NCBI RefSeq assembly: GCF_014206975.1
Contig: NZ_JACHOU010000004.1
Coordinates: 186,001 to 250,000 of the forward strand
Reading direction: 5' to 3'
DNA length: 64,000 nt
DNA from: Aminobacter aganoensis
Lineage (GTDB): Bacteria; Pseudomonadota; Alphaproteobacteria; Rhizobiales; Rhizobiaceae
Within the stretch, counting starts at the first letter, position 1; the number at the start of each line of letters is the position of its first letter. This document shows, in pieces, positions 15,750 through 25,240 of this stretch. Both the position numbers and the translations under genes were made by a program. The notes below the pieces were generated by a model that searched no databases, was not told the DNA's origin, and was given only the letters and a program-made list of their open reading frames with translations.

Positions 15750-16595
15750 CTACCGCGCTGCGACCTCGACATTGTCGATCAGCCGTGTCTTGCCGAGCCG
15801 CGCCGCGACCAGTACGCGGCCGTCGCGGTCCTTGCGCCATGGTGCCAGCGTCACGCTTTCCCGTGCCTCGACATAGTCGACGACGTCGAACCCGGCAGCA
15901 AGGATCGCCTGACGGGCGCTGGCCATCGTCGACGCCTCGTCTGCACCGTCTTCGAGGGCGGTCGCAGCCTTGCGCAGCACCTTGTTGAGCTGGCGCGCCA
16001 TGTCGAGTTCGGCTGCGCTGAGATAGGCGTTGCGCGACGACATCGCGAGGCCTTCGGCATCGCGGATCGTCGGTGAACCGAGCACCTCGACCGGCAGGTC
16101 GAGATCGCGGCACAGCTTCTTGACCACGCAAAGCTGCTGGTAGTCCTTCTCGCCGAAGACGGCGAGATCGGGCGCCGCCTGGATGAACAGCTTGCCGACG
16201 ACGGTGGCGACGCCGTCGAAGAAGGCCGGGCGGAAGTCGGTTTCGAGCCCGGCAGAGGGGCCGCCGACCGAGATCGCCGTGGCGAAGCCTTGCGGATAGA
16301 CCTCGTCGACGCCCGGCGTGAAGGCGAGGTGGACTCCCGCGTGGTCGAGCTTTTCGAGGTCGAGCGCCAGCTGGCGCGGATATTTGTCGAGGTCTTCGGT
16401 CGGTGCGAACTGGCGCGGATTGACGAAGATCGAGACGATGCAGCGGTCGGCGCGCTCAAGCGCCGCGCGCATCAGCGAGACGTGGCCGTCATGCAGGGCA
16501 CCCATGGTCGGCACCAGCGCGACCTTGAGACCCTCGGCACGCCAGGCCTGCACCTGGGCGCGGAGGGCGGCGATGGTTTCGACGACGGAAGTCAT
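15750..16595 (-). CDS. panC: Pantoate--beta-alanine ligase (PanC)
   Basis: Joins pantoate and beta-alanine using ATP to make pantothenate. The 281-residue protein has the nucleotidyltransferase HIGH-like motif in [16 protein letters not shown], the IFVNPRQF segment, the [10 protein letters not shown] motif and the MSSRNAYL (KMSKS-equivalent) region. The ATG at 16595 overlaps the panB stop by four bases, so the two enzymes are translationally coupled and act in sequence in coenzyme A synthesis. panD is not in this window. Confidence 0.95.
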   Translation of the reverse strand: MTSVVETIAALRAQVQAWRAEGLKVALVPTMGALHDGHVSLMRAALERADRCIVSIFVNPRQFAPTEDLDKYPRQLALDLEKLDHAGVHLAFTPGVDEVYPQGFATAISVGGPSAGLETDFRPAFFDGVATVVGKLFIQAAPDLAVFGEKDYQQLCVVKKLCRDLDLPVEVLGSPTIRDAEGLAMSSRNAYLSAAELDMARQLNKVLRKAATALEDGADEASTMASARQAILAAGFDVVDYVEARESVTLAPWRKDRDGRVLVAARLGKTRLIDNVEVAAR

Positions 16596-17428
16596 GCCTT
16601 GTCCTTGCTCAGTGAAAACAGGTGTTCCGGCCCGGGAAAGGCGCGGCTGCGGACATCCCTCGCATAGTCTGCCGCGGCCTTGGATACCGTGTCGCGCAAA
16701 AGGGCATATTCCTTGACGAACTTGGGCACCCGGTCGACGGTGAGGCCGATGGCGTCGTCGATGACCAGGACCTGGCCGTCGCACTTGTCGCTGGCGCCGA
16801 TGCCGATGGTCGGGATCGAGATGCGCCGGGTGATCTCCGTGGCCACCGGCTCCACCGTGCCCTCGATGACCACCGAAAACGCGCCGGCGGCTTCGACAGC
16901 CCTGGCATCGGCATAGAGCAGTTCGGCATTGGCCTCCGAGCGGCCCTTGATCTTGTAGCCGCCTTCTTTTTCGACCGACTGCGGCAGCAGCCCGATATGG
17001 CCCATCACCGGGATGCCGGCGGCGACGATGGCCGCGATCTGCGCGGCAATGGCCACGCCGCCTTCCAGCTTGACCGCATCGCAGCCGGTCTCGTCGACCA
17101 GGCGCCGGGCGCAGGCGACGGCGTTTTCGACGGTGTCCTCGTAGCTGCCGGCCGGCATGTCGACGACGACGCAGGCGCGGCTCGAACCGCGCATCACCGC
17201 CTGGCCGTGGGCGACCATCATGTCCATCGTCGCCCCAAGCGTGTTCGGATGGCCGTGCAGGACCATGGCGACGCTGTCGCCGATGAGCAGCAGGTCGACA
17301 TGCGGGTCGAGCAGGCGGGCGATGGGATAGGTATAGGCGGTGAGGCAGACGATGGGGTCGCCACCCTTGCGGGCCGACAACTCGGCGGGCGTGATGCGGC
17401 GGCCAGCCACAGGCGCGTCAGAAGCCAT
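16592..17428 (-). CDS. panB: 3-methyl-2-oxobutanoate hydroxymethyltransferase (PanB)
   Basis: Adds a hydroxymethyl group from 5,10-methylenetetrahydrofolate to 2-oxoisovalerate, giving ketopantoate. The 278-residue TIM-barrel protein shows [13 protein letters not shown], the DMPAGSYED segment, AVKLEGG and [11 protein letters not shown], all diagnostic. The ATG at 17428 lies just after a GAGGAAAAG site. It is the first gene of the panB-panC pair. The intergenic space to the right is 134 bases and has no other gene, so the promoter should be there. Confidence 0.95.
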   Translation of the reverse strand: MASDAPVAGRRITPAELSARKGGDPIVCLTAYTYPIARLLDPHVDLLLIGDSVAMVLHGHPNTLGATMDMMVAHGQAVMRGSSRACVVVDMPAGSYEDTVENAVACARRLVDETGCDAVKLEGGVAIAAQIAAIVAAGIPVMGHIGLLPQSVEKEGGYKIKGRSEANAELLYADARAVEAAGAFSVVIEGTVEPVATEITRRISIPTIGIGASDKCDGQVLVIDDAIGLTVDRVPKFVKEYALLRDTVSKAAADYARDVRSRAFPGPEHLFSLSKDKA

Positions 17429-17562
17429 GTCTTTTCCTCCCTCGGCCGGCACCGGCCTAAGCCAGTCCGTGAGCCCGCATTGGGCCAGAGTCCATTACGG
17501 ACCGGCTAATATTTTTGCAAGTGCGAGATCAAGGTGTGAGCACGTGCGAGATGAAGCCGCCG

Positions 17563-18045
17563 TCACGCCAGGTTGCGAGCCGCTTCTTCGTGGGCCAACC
17601 TGCGGATGTAGACGGCGAATTCCGGGTCTTCGCCGGGCAGCAACTGGGGCAGGGCGTTGCGAAAATCCTCGCGCCGGCACCATTCGCGCATGAAGTCCTC
17701 CCACGAGCTCCAGCGGCGCCTCCGGCGCTCCGGCATGTCGGGTTCGTAGGCAACCAGATAGGCGCGCTCGAACAATGCGATGAGAATGGCGAACATCGCC
17801 AGCAAGCGGTCGCGCTGCTCGTCGTCAAGGTCGAGCGTGGCCTTTTCGGACTGCAGCCTGAGGTCGGAATGCTGGAGCGACAGGGTGAGGAAGCTGGTGT
17901 AGCCGTCGGAGAGCATCTGGTAGATCTCTTCCTCCTCGTTGACCCGCTGCTTGCGCTGTTCGTAGACGAATATGAAGATGGCGAGCGGCAGGCCGAAGAT
18001 CGTCACCAGCATGCTTAGCAATTCAACGATTTGCATGAAGGGCAT
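17563..18045 (-). CDS. Hypothetical protein with one membrane segment
   Basis: A 160-residue protein. One membrane helix lies near the N-terminus (about residues 4-27: MQIVELLSMLVTIFGLPLAI then FIFV), followed by a highly charged cytoplasmic part (EQRKQRVNEEEEIYQML, then RRRRWSSWEDFMREWCRRED). I recall similar unannotated proteins in Hyphomicrobiales but no function. The ATG at 18045 was preferred; an internal ATG at 18036 is possible. Divergent from the NDUFA12-like gene across about 157 bases. Confidence 0.65.
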   Translation of the reverse strand: MPFMQIVELLSMLVTIFGLPLAIFIFVYEQRKQRVNEEEEIYQMLSDGYTSFLTLSLQHSDLRLQSEKATLDLDDEQRDRLLAMFAILIALFERAYLVAYEPDMPERRRRRWSSWEDFMREWCRREDFRNALPQLLPGEDPEFAVYIRRLAHEEAARNLA

Positions 18046-18202
18046 GTGTCGCCGTCCCAACTGACGCCTGAGACGACAGTAGGTTGTGATTGATCGCCTG
18101 CCAATCGTCGCAGGAGGCAAGTTGCACGTTCTATACACTTGCCTTCGCGCGAGCCTGACGCCATAAGCAGGAGACTTTCGACGCGCCTGCCGCGAGGATC
18201 CG

Positions 18203-18601
18203 ATGAAGAAATTCCTTGTCCAGTTTTTCACCTGGTGGAACGGCCAGACCCTTGGCACGCGCCTGCATACCTGGCGCAAAGGCACCAAGGTGGGCCAGGA
18301 CGAATTCGGCAACGTCTACTACGAAGGCGGCAAGGATTCCGAGGGCCGCACGCGCCGCTGGGTGATCTACAACGGCGTTTCGGAAGCGTCGATGATTCCG
18401 CCCGGCTGGCACGGCTGGATGCATCACCGCGTCGACGTGGCGCCGTCGCAGGACAAGTACATTCCACGCGAGTGGCAGAAGGGGCACCAGCCCAATCTCA
18501 CCGGCACCTCCGGCGCCTACCGTCCCAAGGGCTCGGTGCTCGGCAACACGCATCGCCCGCAGGTTACCGGCGACTACGACGCCTGGACCCCCGGCTCGTA
18601 A
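18203..18601 (+). CDS. NADH:ubiquinone oxidoreductase subunit NDUFA12 family protein
   Basis: A 132-residue accessory subunit homologous to mitochondrial NDUFA12 (B17.2), found in alphaproteobacterial complex I. Characteristic segments are VGQDEFGNVYYEGG, RRWVIYNG, SEASMIPPGWHGWMHH and WQKGHQPNLTGTSGAYRP. It acts at the peripheral arm of complex I on the inner membrane's cytoplasmic face. It is followed by the DUF2155 gene, an order I recall as conserved among alphaproteobacteria even though the nuo operon is elsewhere. Confidence 0.92.
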   Translation: MKKFLVQFFTWWNGQTLGTRLHTWRKGTKVGQDEFGNVYYEGGKDSEGRTRRWVIYNGVSEASMIPPGWHGWMHHRVDVAPSQDKYIPREWQKGHQPNLTGTSGAYRPKGSVLGNTHRPQVTGDYDAWTPGS

Positions 18602-18740
18602 GGCGACAGCTCTTCGGCGCGGACATTTGTCGCCACAATTGGCGGCTAACTGCTTGCCCATGGGTGTCAGGCGTTTAGCCTTGGCGCATTGGGAATCACC
18701 GAGTGCACAACACTCCGGGCGCAACGGCGGTAACGACTGT

Positions 18741-19328
18741 ATGACACTTCCTGGCCGGGTTCCGTCGAGCGGACGATCGAAGGCGAAAGCCCTGCTTGCT
18801 GCTGTGGCCCTGTGCGCCGGCCTTGGTCAGGCAACGGCCCAGGACAGCATCGAGCGCCTGCCACTCGACCAGCAGGTCGAGCAGGGCGACGACTTGCCGG
18901 CAATCGACATCGAGCCCTTGCCCGGCGAAGGCCAGCCGGCCCCGAGCCAGGCTCAGCCGGCGCCGCAGGCCGCAGCGCAGCCGCAACGCATCAAGAACCC
19001 GATCGCCGAGTTCGCCGGCATCGACAAGATCACCGGCCGCATCATCACCTTCGACGTCTATGTCGACGAGACCGTGCAGTTCGGTGCGCTGCAGGTGACG
19101 CCGCGCGTCTGCTACTCCAGACCGGAGAACGAGGAGCCGAAGACGGACTCCTTCGTCGAGGTCGACGAGATCACGCTCGACCGCAAGATCAGGCGCATCT
19201 TCACCGGCTGGATGTTCGCCGAGAGCCCGGGCCTCAACGCCGTCGAGCACGCTGTCTATGACGTCTGGCTGAAGGCCTGCAAGCAGAAGTCGGACGTGCC
19301 GGCGCCGGAAGCCGCCAAGACCAACTGA
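18741..19328 (+). CDS. DUF2155 domain-containing exported protein
   Basis: A 195-residue protein with a signal peptide (about residues 1-33, KALLAAVALCAGLGQATAQ), a Pro/Ala/Gln-rich linker (60-85) and a DUF2155 domain (about 92-185). The domain shows TGRIITFDVYVDETVQFGAL, the two Cys residues in PRVCYSRPEN and WLKACKQ, and FTGWMFAESPGLNAVEH. The function is unknown; the location should be periplasmic. The ATG at 18741 gives a normal signal peptide, whereas upstream in-frame ATGs (18627, 18660) would place 27-38 residues before it. Confidence 0.85.
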   Translation: MTLPGRVPSSGRSKAKALLAAVALCAGLGQATAQDSIERLPLDQQVEQGDDLPAIDIEPLPGEGQPAPSQAQPAPQAAAQPQRIKNPIAEFAGIDKITGRIITFDVYVDETVQFGALQVTPRVCYSRPENEEPKTDSFVEVDEITLDRKIRRIFTGWMFAESPGLNAVEHAVYDVWLKACKQKSDVPAPEAAKTN

Positions 19329-19396
19329 TCTTTGTCGGAACCGCATCCGCTGCCTGACGTTTGTCGTGACGAGCAACGACAGCGGAGGATGATGCC

Positions 19397-19774
19397 GTGA
19401 CCGCCAACCGTGACGAACTCCTCGAACTCGAGCGCGAATTCTGGACCGGCGATCAGGAGTTCTTTGCCGAGAACGCCGACAGGGAGTGTCTTGTGGCATT
19501 CCCCGAGATGGCATGCGTGATGAGCAATGCCGAACTGGCGGCCACCGCGACGAAGCCCCATCGCTGGCGCAATCTGGAAATGCAGGTTGAAGGCATCGTC
19601 GAGCCGGGCAGCGACATCGTCATGCTGACCTATCACGCCAAGGCGATACGCGAGAATGGCGAGCCCTATTCGGCGCTTGTCAGCACCGGCTACGTCCACC
19701 GCCTCCAGGGCTGGAAGATGATGTTCCACGCCCATACGCCGACCGAACCGCAGGACGGAAAGGCTGCAAAATAA
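19397..19774 (+). CDS. DUF4440 / NTF2-like protein
   Basis: A 125-residue protein of the NTF2-like fold (SnoaL/DUF4440 group). The N-terminal helix LLELEREFWTGDQEFFAENA, the MLTYHAKAIRENGEPYSALV strands and the C-terminal GWKMMFHAHTP are usual. Members can be small enzymes or binding proteins, so no specific role is given. Cytoplasmic. Its start is 68 bases after the DUF2155 gene; its stop is close to the convergent aat stop (six bases apart). Confidence 0.78.
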   Translation: MTANRDELLELEREFWTGDQEFFAENADRECLVAFPEMACVMSNAELAATATKPHRWRNLEMQVEGIVEPGSDIVMLTYHAKAIRENGEPYSALVSTGYVHRLQGWKMMFHAHTPTEPQDGKAAK

Positions 19775-19780
19775 CGGCTT

Positions 19781-20398
19781 TCAGGGGGCGAAAGAGGCCT
19801 CGCCGACCAGCGCCTTGGCCAGCATCTTTTCATATTTGTCGCGCGGCACGTCGACCGCGCCGAAACGCTTGAGATGGTCGGTCGTGAACTGCGTGTCGAG
19901 CAGCAGGAAACCGCGTGCCTGGAGCCGCTCGACCAGGCGCACGAGACAGACCTTCGACGCATCCTTCTCGCGCGAGAACATGCTTTCGCCGAAGAAGGCA
20001 CGGCCCAGCGACACGCCATAGAGGCCGCCGACAAGCTCGCCATCGCGCCAGGCTTCCACCGAGTGCGCGTGGCCGATGCGGTGGAGATGGGTGTAGGCCT
20101 CGCGGATCGGCGCGTTGATCCAGGTCGACAGGCGCCCGGCGCGCCGTTCGGCGCAGGCATCGATCGTCGCCTCGAAGTCGCTGTCGAAACGCACCTCGAA
20201 ATGGCCTTGCCGGATCGTCTTGGCGAGGCTGTGCGGCACGTGGAAGCCATCGAAGGGAATGATGCCGCGCGTCTCGGGCCGGACCCAGAAGACCTCCGGA
20301 TCCGACGCGCTTTCGGCCATGGGAAAGACGCCCGACGCATAGGCCTTCAGCAGAAGGTCCGTGGGTATGCTGTAGCCGGGCGCATAGGGGCGCGTCAT
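19781..20398 (-). CDS. aat: Leucyl/phenylalanyl-tRNA--protein transferase (Aat)
   Basis: Adds Leu or Phe from aminoacyl-tRNA to proteins with N-terminal Arg or Lys, marking them for ClpS-ClpAP degradation. The 205-residue protein has the GNAT-like fold and family motifs [34 protein letters not shown], the [20 protein letters not shown] segment and [16 protein letters not shown]. The length is normal for alphaproteobacteria. It is 12 bases downstream of accC and on the same strand, a neighbourhood conserved in related genomes as I recall. Confidence 0.93.
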   Translation of the reverse strand: MTRPYAPGYSIPTDLLLKAYASGVFPMAESASDPEVFWVRPETRGIIPFDGFHVPHSLAKTIRQGHFEVRFDSDFEATIDACAERRAGRLSTWINAPIREAYTHLHRIGHAHSVEAWRDGELVGGLYGVSLGRAFFGESMFSREKDASKVCLVRLVERLQARGFLLLDTQFTTDHLKRFGAVDVPRDKYEKMLAKALVGEASFAP

Positions 20399-20410
20399 TC
20401 GCCCCCCTGT

Positions 20411-21754
20411 CTACTCGCCTTTCGCGAGGTGCTTTTCCAACCAGTGGATGTCGTAGTCGCCATTTGCAATATCAGGGTTGCCAACGAGTTCACGGAACAG
20501 AGGCAACGTCGTCTTGATACCATCTACCACGAATTCGTCGAGCGCGCGCCTGAGACGCATCATGCATTCGACGCGGTTGCGGCCGTGCACGATCAGCTTG
20601 CCGATCAGGCTGTCGTAGTAGGGCGGGATCCGGTAGCCGGAATAGACGCCCGAATCGACGCGGATGCCGAGGCCGCCGGGGGTGTGGAAATGCGTGATCG
20701 TGCCGGGCGACGGCACGAAGGTGCGCGGATCCTCGGCGTTGATGCGGCATTCGATGGCATGGCCGTGGAAACGGATGTCGTTCTGCGTGACCGACAGGCC
20801 GCCGCCCGAGGCGACGCGGATCTGCTCGTGCACGAGGTCGATGCCGGTGATCGCCTCGGTGATCGTGTGTTCCACCTGCAGGCGGGTGTTCATCTCGATG
20901 AAATAGAACTCGCCGTTCTCGTAGAGAAACTCGATCGTGCCGGCGCCGGAATAGCCGAGATTGGCCACCGCATTGGCGCAGATGTCGCCGATGCGCGAAC
21001 GCTCTTCGCTATTGAGGGCGGGCGAATTGGCTTCTTCCCAGACCTTCTGGTGGCGGCGCTGCAGCGAGCAGTCGCGTTCGCCGAGATGCACGCCCTTGCC
21101 GGCGCCGTCGCCAAAGATCTGGACTTCGATGTGGCGCGGCTTCTGCAGGTACTTTTCGATGTAGACGGCGTCGTCGCCGAAGGCGGCACCGGCTTCGGAG
21201 CGCGCCGTCGCCAGCGCGATCTCAAGATCGGCCTCGGTGAGCGCGACCTTCATGCCGCGGCCACCGCCGCCGGCCGAGGCCTTGATGATGACCGGATAGC
21301 CGATCTCGGCGGCTACGCGCTTGGCTTCCTTCTCGTCGCTGACCGCACCTTCCGAACCCGGCACGACCGGGATGCCGAGGCGCTTGGCGGTGCGCTTGGC
21401 TTCGATCTTGTCGCCCATGATGCGGATGTGGTCGCCCGAGGGACCGATGAAGGTGATGTTGTGGGCCGCCAGGATGTCGGCGAACTTGGCGTTTTCCGAC
21501 AGGAAGCCGTAGCCGGGATGCACGGCGTCAGCGCCGGTGATCTCGCAGGCAGCCACGATCTGGTGGATGTTGAGATAGCTGTCGCGCGACGGCGGCGGGC
21601 CGATGCAGACGCTCTCGTCGGCGAGGCGCACATGCATGGCGTCGGCGTCTGCGGTGGAGTGGACGGCAACCGTCTGGATGCCGAGCTCCTTGGCCGCGCG
21701 CAGCACTCTGAGGGCGATTTCGCCGCGATTGGCGATCAGGATTTTCTGGAACAT
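20411..21754 (-). CDS. accC: Acetyl-CoA carboxylase, biotin carboxylase subunit (AccC)
   Basis: Carboxylates the biotin on AccB using bicarbonate and ATP, the first half of malonyl-CoA formation. The 447-residue ATP-grasp protein begins FQKILIANRGEIALRVLRAA, has the glycine-rich ATP loop SAGGGGRGMKV, LGERDCSLQRRHQKV and the catalytic ...FIEMNTRLQVEHTITE segment. The start lies 17 bases after the accB stop. accA and accD are elsewhere, which is normal. Confidence 0.97.
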   Translation of the reverse strand: MFQKILIANRGEIALRVLRAAKELGIQTVAVHSTADADAMHVRLADESVCIGPPPSRDSYLNIHQIVAACEITGADAVHPGYGFLSENAKFADILAAHNITFIGPSGDHIRIMGDKIEAKRTAKRLGIPVVPGSEGAVSDEKEAKRVAAEIGYPVIIKASAGGGGRGMKVALTEADLEIALATARSEAGAAFGDDAVYIEKYLQKPRHIEVQIFGDGAGKGVHLGERDCSLQRRHQKVWEEANSPALNSEERSRIGDICANAVANLGYSGAGTIEFLYENGEFYFIEMNTRLQVEHTITEAITGIDLVHEQIRVASGGGLSVTQNDIRFHGHAIECRINAEDPRTFVPSPGTITHFHTPGGLGIRVDSGVYSGYRIPPYYDSLIGKLIVHGRNRVECMMRLRRALDEFVVDGIKTTLPLFRELVGNPDIANGDYDIHWLEKHLAKGE

Positions 21755-21771
21755 GCGCGCAGCCTTCCGGC

Positions 21772-22242
21772 TTACTCGACGACGACGAGCGGCATGCCGT
21801 ATTCGACAGGCTGCGCGTCTTCGATGAGGATCGCCTTGACGGTACCGGAACGCGGCGACGGAATCTGGTTCATCGTCTTCATCGCTTCGATGATCAGCAG
21901 CGTCTGGCCTTCCTTGACCACGGTGCCGATTTCGACGAACGGCTTGGCATCCGGCGACGGCGCGAGATAGGCAGTGCCGACCATTGGCGAGGGGACGGCG
22001 TTCTTGGCGACATCGACGACCGCAGGTGCGGCGACCGCGGCCACCGGCGTCGAATTGACCGCCACGGGTGCCGCCATCATCGGGGCCGCGACCGCATGCA
22101 CGGCCTGCGCTGCCTGGCGCGAGACGCGCACCTTGAGGTCGCCGAGCTCGACTTCGATCTCGGTCAGGTTGGTGTCGTTCAGGATTCCTGCGAGGTCGCG
22201 GACGAGCTGCTGGTCAACACCATCGGTCTTCTTCGTCGCCAT
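21772..22242 (-). CDS. accB: Acetyl-CoA carboxylase biotin carboxyl carrier protein (AccB)
   Basis: The 156-residue biotin carrier of acetyl-CoA carboxylase. The N-terminal domain ([20 protein letters not shown]) is joined by an Ala/Val/Pro-rich flexible linker to the C-terminal biotinyl domain, where EAMKTMNQI holds the biotinylated lysine, about residue 122. The thumb-like segment ([14 protein letters not shown]) typical of AccB is present. The ATG at 22242 is six bases after AAAGG; a TTG two codons earlier is also open. First gene of accB-accC, after aroQ. Confidence 0.96.
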   Translation of the reverse strand: MATKKTDGVDQQLVRDLAGILNDTNLTEIEVELGDLKVRVSRQAAQAVHAVAAPMMAAPVAVNSTPVAAVAAPAVVDVAKNAVPSPMVGTAYLAPSPDAKPFVEIGTVVKEGQTLLIIEAMKTMNQIPSPRSGTVKAILIEDAQPVEYGMPLVVVE

Positions 22243-22269
22243 GTTCAAACCTTTTCTGTCTGTTGCCGG

Positions 22270-22704
22270 TCAGAGCCGGGCTGCCAGCGCCTGCAGCGCC
22301 AGCGTGTATCCGAGCGGCCCGAAGCCGCAGATCATGCCCACGGCCACCGGCGCCACCATTGATTTGTGGCGGAAAGCTTCGCGGGCGTGGATGTTGGAAA
22401 GATGTACCTCGGCGACCGGCAGCGGCGAGACGGCACGGATTGCGTCCTGCAATGCGATCGAGGTGTGGGTGTAGGCGCCTGCATTGAGCACGATGCCGAC
22501 GGCTTTTTCGCCCGCCTCGTGAATCCAGTCGACCAGGACGCCTTCATGGTTCGTCTGGCGGAATTCGACCGCAAGGCGGAGCGAAGCTGCTGCCGCCTGG
22601 CAGTCGGCTTCGATGTCGGCCAGGGTCTTGCCGCCATAGATGCCGGGCTCGCGCTTGCCCAGCATGTTAAGGTTCGGACCGTTGAGGACGTAAACCGTTT
22701 TCAA
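22270..22704 (-). CDS. aroQ: Type II 3-dehydroquinate dehydratase (AroQ), TTG start
   Basis: Converts 3-dehydroquinate to 3-dehydroshikimate in aromatic amino acid synthesis. The 144-residue protein matches the dodecameric type II family: [21 protein letters not shown] with the flexible-loop Arg and Tyr, [35 protein letters not shown] with the catalytic region, and [11 protein letters not shown]. The start codon is TTG; GGAAAGG lies upstream and no ATG exists before the conserved N-terminus. It leads into accB on the same strand (27 bases). Confidence 0.94.
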   Translation of the reverse strand: MKTVYVLNGPNLNMLGKREPGIYGGKTLADIEADCQAAAASLRLAVEFRQTNHEGVLVDWIHEAGEKAVGIVLNAGAYTHTSIALQDAIRAVSPLPVAEVHLSNIHAREAFRHKSMVAPVAVGMICGFGPLGYTLALQALAARL

Positions 22705-22834
22705 ATTACAGACCTTTCCACCCGCCAGATCCTCTCTGGCGCGGCGGACCCTCTATAATCGGCATAAGCCGTCGCGGAAAGAGCGCAAGCAACTTCTTGC
22801 GCTGTCCACAACGGCTCATGCCCAAATGACGGGC

Positions 22835-23647
22835 TCAGCAGGTTGAATCGGCCTGGCAAGCCGCGGCGGCGGCGATCTTCTCGGCCAGAACTTCCTGGCC
22901 GAGCGCACCGAAGACGACCTCGTTGCCGACGACATAGGACGGCGTGCCGCTGATCTGCAGCTTGTTGGCGAGTTCGTAGGTGCGGTTGAAGGCCTCGCCG
23001 ATGGCCGGATCCTTCATCGCTTCGCGCAGCTTGGCCTCGTCGGCGCCGAGCTCCAGCGCGACCTTGATGGCATGTTCCTCGCCGGCGCGGCCTTCGCCGC
23101 CGAGCAGCTTGTCGTGGAACTCGCCGTATTTCTCGGGCATCAGCTTGCGGAAGGCCATCGAAACGACGTGGGCCTTCTGGGAATCCGGTCCGAGGATCGG
23201 GAACTCCTTGAGCACGAAGCGCAGGTCCGGATTGGCCTTGGTCAGCGCGTGCATGTCGGCCTGGGCGCGTTTGCAGTAGCCGCAATTGTAGTCGTAGAAC
23301 TCGACGATGGTGGTCTTGCCGTCGGGGTTGCCGACGATGCCGTCGAATGGCGAGTTGAAGAGCTCGTCCTTACTCTGCTTGATGACCTCGAGGCTGGCGA
23401 CGCGCTGCTCTTCCTTCTGCCTGGCTTCGAGCGCGCCCTGCATCTCGAGCAGCAGTTCGGGATTGTCGAGCAGGTATTCGCGAACGATCTTCTCGACCTG
23501 CTTCTTGTCGAGGTTGCCGGCTGCGGTTGCCGCCGGCTGCGATGCGTCCTGGGCATGCGCGGTGCCGGGATTGCCGGCCAGGCCGAAAGCCAGCATGGCA
23601 AAGGCGACGGCGATGCCGGCCGTGCCGAGAAGAAGTGATTTTTTCAT
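22835..23647 (-). CDS. DsbA family thiol:disulfide oxidoreductase, exported
   Basis: A 270-residue periplasmic thioredoxin-fold protein with a signal peptide (KKSLLLGTAGIAVAFAMLAF, then NPGTAHAQ near residue 32). The active site is Cys122-Gly-Tyr-Cys125 (DYNCGYCKRAQ), and the cis-proline loop is SGTPSYV. An N-terminal extension (about residues 45-100, KKQVEKIVREYLLDNPELLL) resembles that of ScsC/Com1-type DsbA proteins, some of which form oligomers by it. A second Cys pair lies at the C-terminus (ACQADSTC). The ATG at 23647 follows GGGA; the frame is open 19 codons further. Confidence 0.88.
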   Translation of the reverse strand: MKKSLLLGTAGIAVAFAMLAFGLAGNPGTAHAQDASQPAATAAGNLDKKQVEKIVREYLLDNPELLLEMQGALEARQKEEQRVASLEVIKQSKDELFNSPFDGIVGNPDGKTTIVEFYDYNCGYCKRAQADMHALTKANPDLRFVLKEFPILGPDSQKAHVVSMAFRKLMPEKYGEFHDKLLGGEGRAGEEHAIKVALELGADEAKLREAMKDPAIGEAFNRTYELANKLQISGTPSYVVGNEVVFGALGQEVLAEKIAAAAACQADSTC

Positions 23648-23700
23648 GGTCCCTGAGTCTCCAGCCGTTTCGGCTCTGTCGCCACCTGACGAAAGAAGGT

Positions 23701-25104
23701 TCACTTCTTTTTCTTGCTCGGCGCCTTGTAGTTGATGATGTCCTGGGCGCGAACCCAGCCTGGCGAGCCGCGCGGCATCTTCATCTGCGCGCGCATCGCA
23801 AAGATTTTGGCATCCTGGTAGGCACCGCTGTAGTAGTGTCCGTCGGCGGTGGCAAGGTCGGCGTCGGCGACATCGCCGAGCATGCCGTAGGCCTGGGCGA
23901 GGTAGCGATAGCCGGCGGCGTTCTCGCGGTCGCGGTCGAGGCCCTTGCGCACCTCGGCGACCGCCTTTTTCAAGGCCTCGGGCGTGCCAACGGCGAGATA
24001 GGCCTGGCCGAGCTGGATCGGCAGGATGCCCGATTTGGCCGGATCGAGCCGAACCGCGGTGGCATAGGATTCGGCTGCCGCCGCTGCCTTGTTCGACTTC
24101 ATCAGGATGTCGCCGCGCAACTCGTGGAAATAGGCGTTCTTGGGCTGCGACTTGATCAGCGCGTCGGTCTTGCTGAGTGCCGAGCGCAGGTCGCCGAACA
24201 GATAAGTCGCCTGTGCGTCGCCATAGCGGGCGGCGAGGCCGCCGGCATTGTTGCGCAGCAGCCGAGAGGCGGCAGCCTGGCCCTGCGTGTAGACGGCGAT
24301 CTTCACCCGCATCATGTCGTGGCGCAGTTGCAGCGCCTCGGAATCGGTCTTGCCGAAATTGGGGCTCTGCTGGGCCAGCGTTTCGAGATTGGCGATACGC
24401 TCGCGCGGCATCGGATGGCTGACCTGGTAGGGGTCGACCCGGGCGCCCGACAGCGACAACGCGCTCTGGAAGCGCTGGAAGGTCTTCAGCATGCCCTGCG
24501 CCGACTGGCCGGTGGCATTGAGATAGGTGATGGCCGAGCGGTCGGCGGTGGCTTCTTCCGAGCGCTGGTAGCCGAGCAGGCTGCGGCGGGCCATTTCCGA
24601 GCCGCCGGTCATGATGCCGGCGCCCGCGGCACCGAGGCCGTTGGTGTCGGACGCAGCCCCAGCGACCATAGCGCCAGCGCCGAGCAGGGCCGCCACGATC
24701 GCCATGGTCTGGGCGCGCGCCAACTGGTCGCGCAGGCGTTCCTGGTGGCCGCCGGCGATGTGGCCGGCCTCATGGGCGATGACGCCGATGATCTCGTTCG
24801 GCGTCTCGGCCGTCATCAGCGCGCCGGTGTTGATGAACATGCGCCGGCCGGCAACGAAGGCGTTGAAAGCCGGATCGTTGACGAGCACGATGCCGATGTT
24901 CGAATTGGCCAGGCCCGCGGCCTTGAGGATCGGCCGGGCGTAGTCGCGGACCAGCGCTTCGATCTCGGCGTCGCGGACGATGGGCACCCGCTGTGCATGC
25001 GCTGCGCCCGTCGAACCCAGCGCGACGCCAGCCGACAATGCAAACGCGGCAAAGGCGCGCGTTGATCTTGCGAGGAAGCGCGAAAGACTATTGTTGCTCT
25101 GCAT
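23701..25104 (-). CDS. M48 family metalloprotease with TPR repeats, exported (BepA-like)
   Basis: A 467-residue periplasmic protease. A signal peptide (about residues 1-38, FAAFALSAGVALGSTGAAHA) is followed by the M48 domain with the zinc motif HEAGH at 111-115 and the third ligand in RSEEATADRSA. A TPR-like region (about 290-450: YFHELRGDILMKSNKAAAA, then GYRYLAQAYGMLGDVADADL) completes the BepA/YfgC architecture, whose E. coli member assists LptD assembly and outer-membrane quality control. The C-terminus is basic (KAPSKKKK). The ATG at 25104 gives a normal signal peptide. It lies 53 bases upstream of the DsbA-like gene. Confidence 0.88.
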   Translation of the reverse strand: MQSNNSLSRFLARSTRAFAAFALSAGVALGSTGAAHAQRVPIVRDAEIEALVRDYARPILKAAGLANSNIGIVLVNDPAFNAFVAGRRMFINTGALMTAETPNEIIGVIAHEAGHIAGGHQERLRDQLARAQTMAIVAALLGAGAMVAGAASDTNGLGAAGAGIMTGGSEMARRSLLGYQRSEEATADRSAITYLNATGQSAQGMLKTFQRFQSALSLSGARVDPYQVSHPMPRERIANLETLAQQSPNFGKTDSEALQLRHDMMRVKIAVYTQGQAAASRLLRNNAGGLAARYGDAQATYLFGDLRSALSKTDALIKSQPKNAYFHELRGDILMKSNKAAAAAESYATAVRLDPAKSGILPIQLGQAYLAVGTPEALKKAVAEVRKGLDRDRENAAGYRYLAQAYGMLGDVADADLATADGHYYSGAYQDAKIFAMRAQMKMPRGSPGWVRAQDIINYKAPSKKKK

Positions 25105-25240
25105 GGCGGGAAACACTCGTAAACGAGCCGTCGGGCTGTGAAAAGGCTGGTCCAAGAAACTCATCAACTTGTGATCCCCATATCAATCAGGCATTTGTGC
25201 GGCGCATTGCCCCGACGACGGCAAGGGAAAGTGGACGAAC

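Noticed and set aside
19874-21970. A 698-codon plus-strand open frame
   Set aside because: It covers aat, accC and part of accB in antisense. The real genes are unmistakable, and the frame has no domain or ribosome-binding site.
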